NCBI GenBank assembly: GCA_038326725.1
Contig: JBBQKI010000002.1
Location: 48,193 to 112,192 of the forward strand
Source of the DNA: JBBQKI01 sp038326725
GTDB lineage: Bacteria; Bacteroidota; Bacteroidia; Flavobacteriales; Flavobacteriaceae
DNA: 64,000 bases
Reading direction: 5' to 3'
Shown piece after piece: positions 61,702-64,000 of the stretch. Below the pieces are notes generated by a model that was given only the letters and a program-made list of their open reading frames with translations, made no database searches and was not told the origin of the DNA. A program made the position numbers and the translations under genes. The stretch's first letter is position 1; each line of letters begins with the position of its first letter.

Positions 61702-62535
61702 ATGCCCAATAACTATATAGAATATCATTTTAAAATAAACCCGTTACAACCTGCGTCTGAGATTTTAATTGCGCAATTGGGCGAAGAGGGGTTTGAAAGT
61801 TTTGTTGAAAATGAAGACGGGATTTCAGCTTATATCCAAAAAAACGTTTGGCACGAAACCGTTCTAAAAGATATACAAATTTTAAATTCCGAGGAATTTG
61901 AAATAAGTTTTAAAATTTCAGAAATAGAGCAGGTAAACTGGAATACGGAATGGGAAAAGAATTTTGAGGCTATTGAAGTGGATGGCAAATGCATTGTGCG
62001 CGCCCCGTTTCATCCGGCAAAAAATGTACAATATGAAATTATCATCGAGCCGAAAATGTCCTTTGGTACCGGGCATCATGAAACCACATTTATGATGTTG
62101 CAGTTTATTTTGGAAAACGATTTTAAAGGAAAAAAAGTTTCGGATATGGGTTGCGGTACCGCTGTATTGGCCATTTTGGCGGAAATGCGGGGAGCTTCAA
62201 AGATAGATGCCATCGATATTGACAAATGGTGTTATGAAAATTCAATCGAAAATTTAGAGCGCAACCATTGTAAAAATATTTCTGTATTTTTAGGGGATGC
62301 AGCATTGCTTTCGGGGAAGAAATATGAGGTAATTATCGCCAACATAAACCGAAATATTTTATTGAACGATTTAAAAACCTATAATGAAAGCCTACTTCCC
62401 GGTGGCGAACTTTATTTAAGCGGTTTTTATGTTGAAGATTTGCCAATTATCACTGAAACCTGCAATAATTTAGGGCTTGATTTCGTTGAAAATAAAGAGA
62501 AAAATAATTGGATTGCCGCAAAATTCAAGGCGTAG
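61702..62535 (+). CDS. prmA: Ribosomal protein L11 methyltransferase
   Basis: Methylates ribosomal protein L11. The 277-residue protein has the family motifs WNTEWEKNFEAIEV, PKMSFGTGHHETT and SDMGCGTAVLAI (SAM motif I). The gene lies 16 bases upstream of clpS; the clpS promoter overlaps its stop. Confidence 0.93.
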   Translation: MPNNYIEYHFKINPLQPASEILIAQLGEEGFESFVENEDGISAYIQKNVWHETVLKDIQILNSEEFEISFKISEIEQVNWNTEWEKNFEAIEVDGKCIVRAPFHPAKNVQYEIIIEPKMSFGTGHHETTFMMLQFILENDFKGKKVSDMGCGTAVLAILAEMRGASKIDAIDIDKWCYENSIENLERNHCKNISVFLGDAALLSGKKYEVIIANINRNILLNDLKTYNESLLPGGELYLSGFYVEDLPIITETCNNLGLDFVENKEKNNWIAAKFKA

Positions 62536-62539
62536 GCAC

Positions 62540-62547
62540 TAACTTTG
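62540..62547 (+). promoter_or_regulatory. clpS promoter -7 box TAACTTTG
   Basis: Perfect TAnnTTTG four bases before the clpS ATG; leaderless transcript predicted. Confidence 0.6.
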
Positions 62548-62551
62548 TTTT

Positions 62552-62827
62552 ATGGGATTTAAAGAGAAAATACAGGAAAGCGTTTCCGTTCTGGAAAAAG
62601 AAACCAATGAAAACGAAATCATGCTGTACAATGACGAGGTAAACACCTTCGACCACGTCATCAATACTCTCATTTTTGCATGCGAACATACTCCCGAGCA
62701 AGCGGAACAATGTTCCATTATAGTGCATCATAAAGGAAAATGTGTTGTAAAAACCGGGCTTTTTGATGACCTTAAGCCGCGGTGCACCCTGATGCTCGAA
62801 GCTGGACTAAGTGCGGAAATCCTTTAA
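62552..62827 (+). CDS. clpS: ATP-dependent Clp protease adaptor ClpS
   Basis: A 91-residue N-degron adaptor that delivers substrates to ClpAP/ClpCP. It has YNDEVNTFDHVI (substrate-contact DEVNTF) and the KTGLFDDLKPRCTLM region of the adaptor fold. It can be translated from a leaderless message. Confidence 0.93.
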   Translation: MGFKEKIQESVSVLEKETNENEIMLYNDEVNTFDHVINTLIFACEHTPEQAEQCSIIVHHKGKCVVKTGLFDDLKPRCTLMLEAGLSAEIL

Positions 62828-62877
62828 CTTACTTTAGTTTTTTTATTTTCCATTGCATATAATGGGCGTTAATTTTT

Positions 62878-62885
62878 TATATTTG
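62878..62885 (+). promoter_or_regulatory. tRNA-Arg promoter -7 box TATATTTG
   Basis: Perfect TAnnTTTG, 11 bases before the tRNA 5' end. Confidence 0.6.
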
Positions 62886-62896
62886 CAGCCCATTAC

Positions 62897-62970
62897 GGCC
62901 TCGTGGCGCAATTGAATAGCGCACTTGATTACGGCTCAAGAGGTTGCTGGTTTGAATCCAGCCGAGGTCA
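62897..62970 (+). tRNA. tRNA-Arg (anticodon ACG)
   Basis: A 74-base cloverleaf. Acceptor GGCCTCG pairs with CGAGGTC, D stem GCGC/GCGC, anticodon stem CTTGA/TCAAG with loop TTACGGC (anticodon ACG, read as ICG for CGU/CGC/CGA), variable AGGTT, T stem GCTGG/CCAGC with loop TTTGAAT, discriminator A. CCA is not encoded. It is the likely attachment site of the element that follows. Confidence 0.95.
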
Positions 62971-63001
62971 CAAACCATAAATACCTAATAGAAAAAGGAT
63001 G

Positions 63002-63028
63002 CCAGTCCCTTGATAAACAAGGGACTGG
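63002..63028 (+). terminator. Hairpin after the tRNA gene
   Basis: CCAGTCCCTTG and CAAGGGACTGG form a perfect 11-bp stem with a 5-base loop, followed by T-rich DNA. It ends the tRNA transcript and shields the integrase gene. Confidence 0.8.
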
Positions 63029-63058
63029 GTTTTCTAACCTTTTTAATTTTTTAGGCTT

Positions 63059-64000
63059 ATGGTAGCTGCAGACGCTATTTTTGACACAAGGGTTGACACA
63101 AACAAAATCTTTGTGTCACTTAAAACAAAATTCATTCCCCGCAGGGATAAAAACAAGGAGGGACTTTCCCTTCTTTATCTTCATATTACAGGCGATAAGC
63201 TTCGGAAAAGGATACCGTTGGATATTTATGTGCCGTTGACGGAGTTTTGTCCGCAAACGCAACGGCTGAAACTTTTAGATGATCATTCCCGGGATCTCAA
63301 TTTGATAATCGATAACCTGCAGAGCAAAATCACTTCCATAAAAACAACCTATAGGTTGACTAATAAAAAACTGGACGTGCTTTCTTTTACTGAAGAATTC
63401 GTGAACGGGATCCCGCGGGTGAATTTCTTTGCATTCGCTGACTGGTTTTTAGAGAAACAAAAGGGGCAGCTTGCGCCCAGTACCTATAAAAAACAAAAGT
63501 ACACGCTTGAAAAACTGAAACGTTTCCGGAGCGTAATCTACTTTACAAAGATTGATCACGCCTTCTTATTAACCATGCGCCAGTGGATGGCCAACCAAGG
63601 GAACTTGAAAACCACAGTGGAAAGCAATATTTCCACCTTCAAAAAATTCCTTACTGCAGCAAAAAAACAGGGCATACTATTGCCAATCGATCCAAACGAA
63701 ATTCAGGTGGGCAACACCAACGGAAACCGAACTGATCTAAAACCTTCTGAGGTTAACCGTTTGTTTGATTATTACAAATCTACCTTCATCACTCCTCAAA
63801 ACCGCTTGGTGCTGGGTTACTTTTTATTCAGTTGCTTTACGGGATTGCGCATTTCGGAAGTGATGTATATAGAACGAAACCAGTTTGATGAAGGGTTTTT
63901 TGAGTTTTTTGAAAAAAAGAAGGCAAGATTCCAGCGGCGCAACATCAACCAAAGTACCAGAGCTTTGTTGGCAGAATGTCCGGAACTCTTTCTGGACAAA
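63059..64000 (+). CDS. Tyrosine site-specific integrase, 3' end cut by window
   Basis: At least 314 residues are visible. An N-terminal arm-type DNA-binding segment (KTKFIPRRDKNKEGLS), a core-binding SAM-like domain (about 120-215) and the start of the catalytic domain with the first Arg in FTGLRISEV are present; the His-x-x-Arg and Tyr motifs lie outside. This family mobilises conjugative elements and prophages in Bacteroidota. GTG 63113 is an alternative start because a -7 box lies at 63076-63083. Confidence 0.9.
   Translation, partial: MVAADAIFDTRVDTNKIFVSLKTKFIPRRDKNKEGLSLLYLHITGDKLRKRIPLDIYVPLTEFCPQTQRLKLLDDHSRDLNLIIDNLQSKITSIKTTYRLTNKKLDVLSFTEEFVNGIPRVNFFAFADWFLEKQKGQLAPSTYKKQKYTLEKLKRFRSVIYFTKIDHAFLLTMRQWMANQGNLKTTVESNISTFKKFLTAAKKQGILLPIDPNEIQVGNTNGNRTDLKPSEVNRLFDYYKSTFITPQNRLVLGYFLFSCFTGLRISEVMYIERNQFDEGFFEFFEKKKARFQRRNINQSTRALLAECPELFLDK
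63076..63118 (+). promoter_or_regulatory. Possible integrase promoter with three TGACACAA sites
   Basis: TATTTTTG at 63076-63083 fits TAnnTTTG. TGACACAA occurs at 63082-63089 and 63094-63101 and inverted at 63111-63118. They may be operator or recombinase-binding sites. Confidence 0.4.

Larger units (their letters stand above)
62971..64000 (+). mobile_element. Left end of an integrated element at tRNA-Arg, incomplete
   Basis: The DNA following the tRNA 3' end carries a hairpin and a tyrosine integrase, and continues beyond the window. The 3' end of the tRNA is the classical integration target of such elements. The far end and the duplicated tRNA fragment are not in the window. Confidence 0.6.

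Overview
The window is chromosomal DNA from a member of the phylum Bacteroidota, most likely the family Flavobacteriaceae; the genus cannot be named from the sequence. Evidence: AT-rich genes, no recognisable Shine-Dalgarno sites, many -7 boxes of the Bacteroidota form TAnnTTTG, two proteins with type IX secretion (T9SS) C-terminal sorting domains, a Rho factor with a long hydrophilic insert, and families such as DUF1573, DUF4293, DUF3667, DUF6702, BT_3928-like and LUD next to housekeeping genes. Genes are densely packed. No gene-free stretch exceeds about 200 bases, and there are no rRNA genes, CRISPR arrays or insertion sequences.

Layout. 1-6300 (minus): methyltransferase, map, HAD phosphatase, thioredoxin-like lipoprotein, gpmI, M48 and M15 peptidases, pepE. 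6400-11900 (plus): two overlapping regulatory-domain paralogues, DUF6702, M1 peptidase, tatA, PAP2. 11860-19400 (minus): a kynurenine (tryptophan) catabolic cluster kynU-kmo-ridA-ALDH-SDR-ACMSD-like followed by an O-methyltransferase. 19400-23300 (minus): lipoproteins, a small membrane protein, msrA, a degenerate zinc-ribbon protein and NIF3. lpxK follows on plus. 24360-33460 is mostly minus: hybrid histidine kinase, gap, lipA, ECF sigma factor, glycosyltransferase, murB, aminotransferase. 33550-38480: aspartic protease with PDZ domain, DUF1573, valS. 38530-43340 (minus): rsfS-ftsH and LUD-cdsA-psd-ACBP, a membrane and phospholipid cluster. 43420-47640: birA, pyrE, NUDIX, M14 peptidase. 47750-49780: tandem T9SS cargo cassettes. 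49860-57980: rho, DUF4293, phosphoesterase, truA, ABC exporter, DUF3667, cdaA, folP. 58030-62830 (plus): DUF1599, DoxX-like, OppB-like permease, tpiA, prmA, clpS. At the right edge a tRNA-Arg(ACG) is followed by a tyrosine integrase that runs off the window, the start of an integrated element.

How the genes work together. Most of the window is core metabolism and envelope biology. The kynurenine cluster would take kynurenine to 3-hydroxyanthranilate and process 2-amino-3-carboxymuconate semialdehyde, but the ring-cleaving 3-hydroxyanthranilate dioxygenase is not in the window. Its gaps hold several kinds of palindromic repeat. Several genes (gpmI, tatA, lpxK, pyrE, clpS) have the -7 box only four bases before the start codon, which predicts leaderless mRNAs. 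I found no clearly new multi-gene system. The most interesting signals are the island edge at the tRNA, the T9SS cassette duplication, the leaderless promoter class and the repeats that have moved into coding ends.
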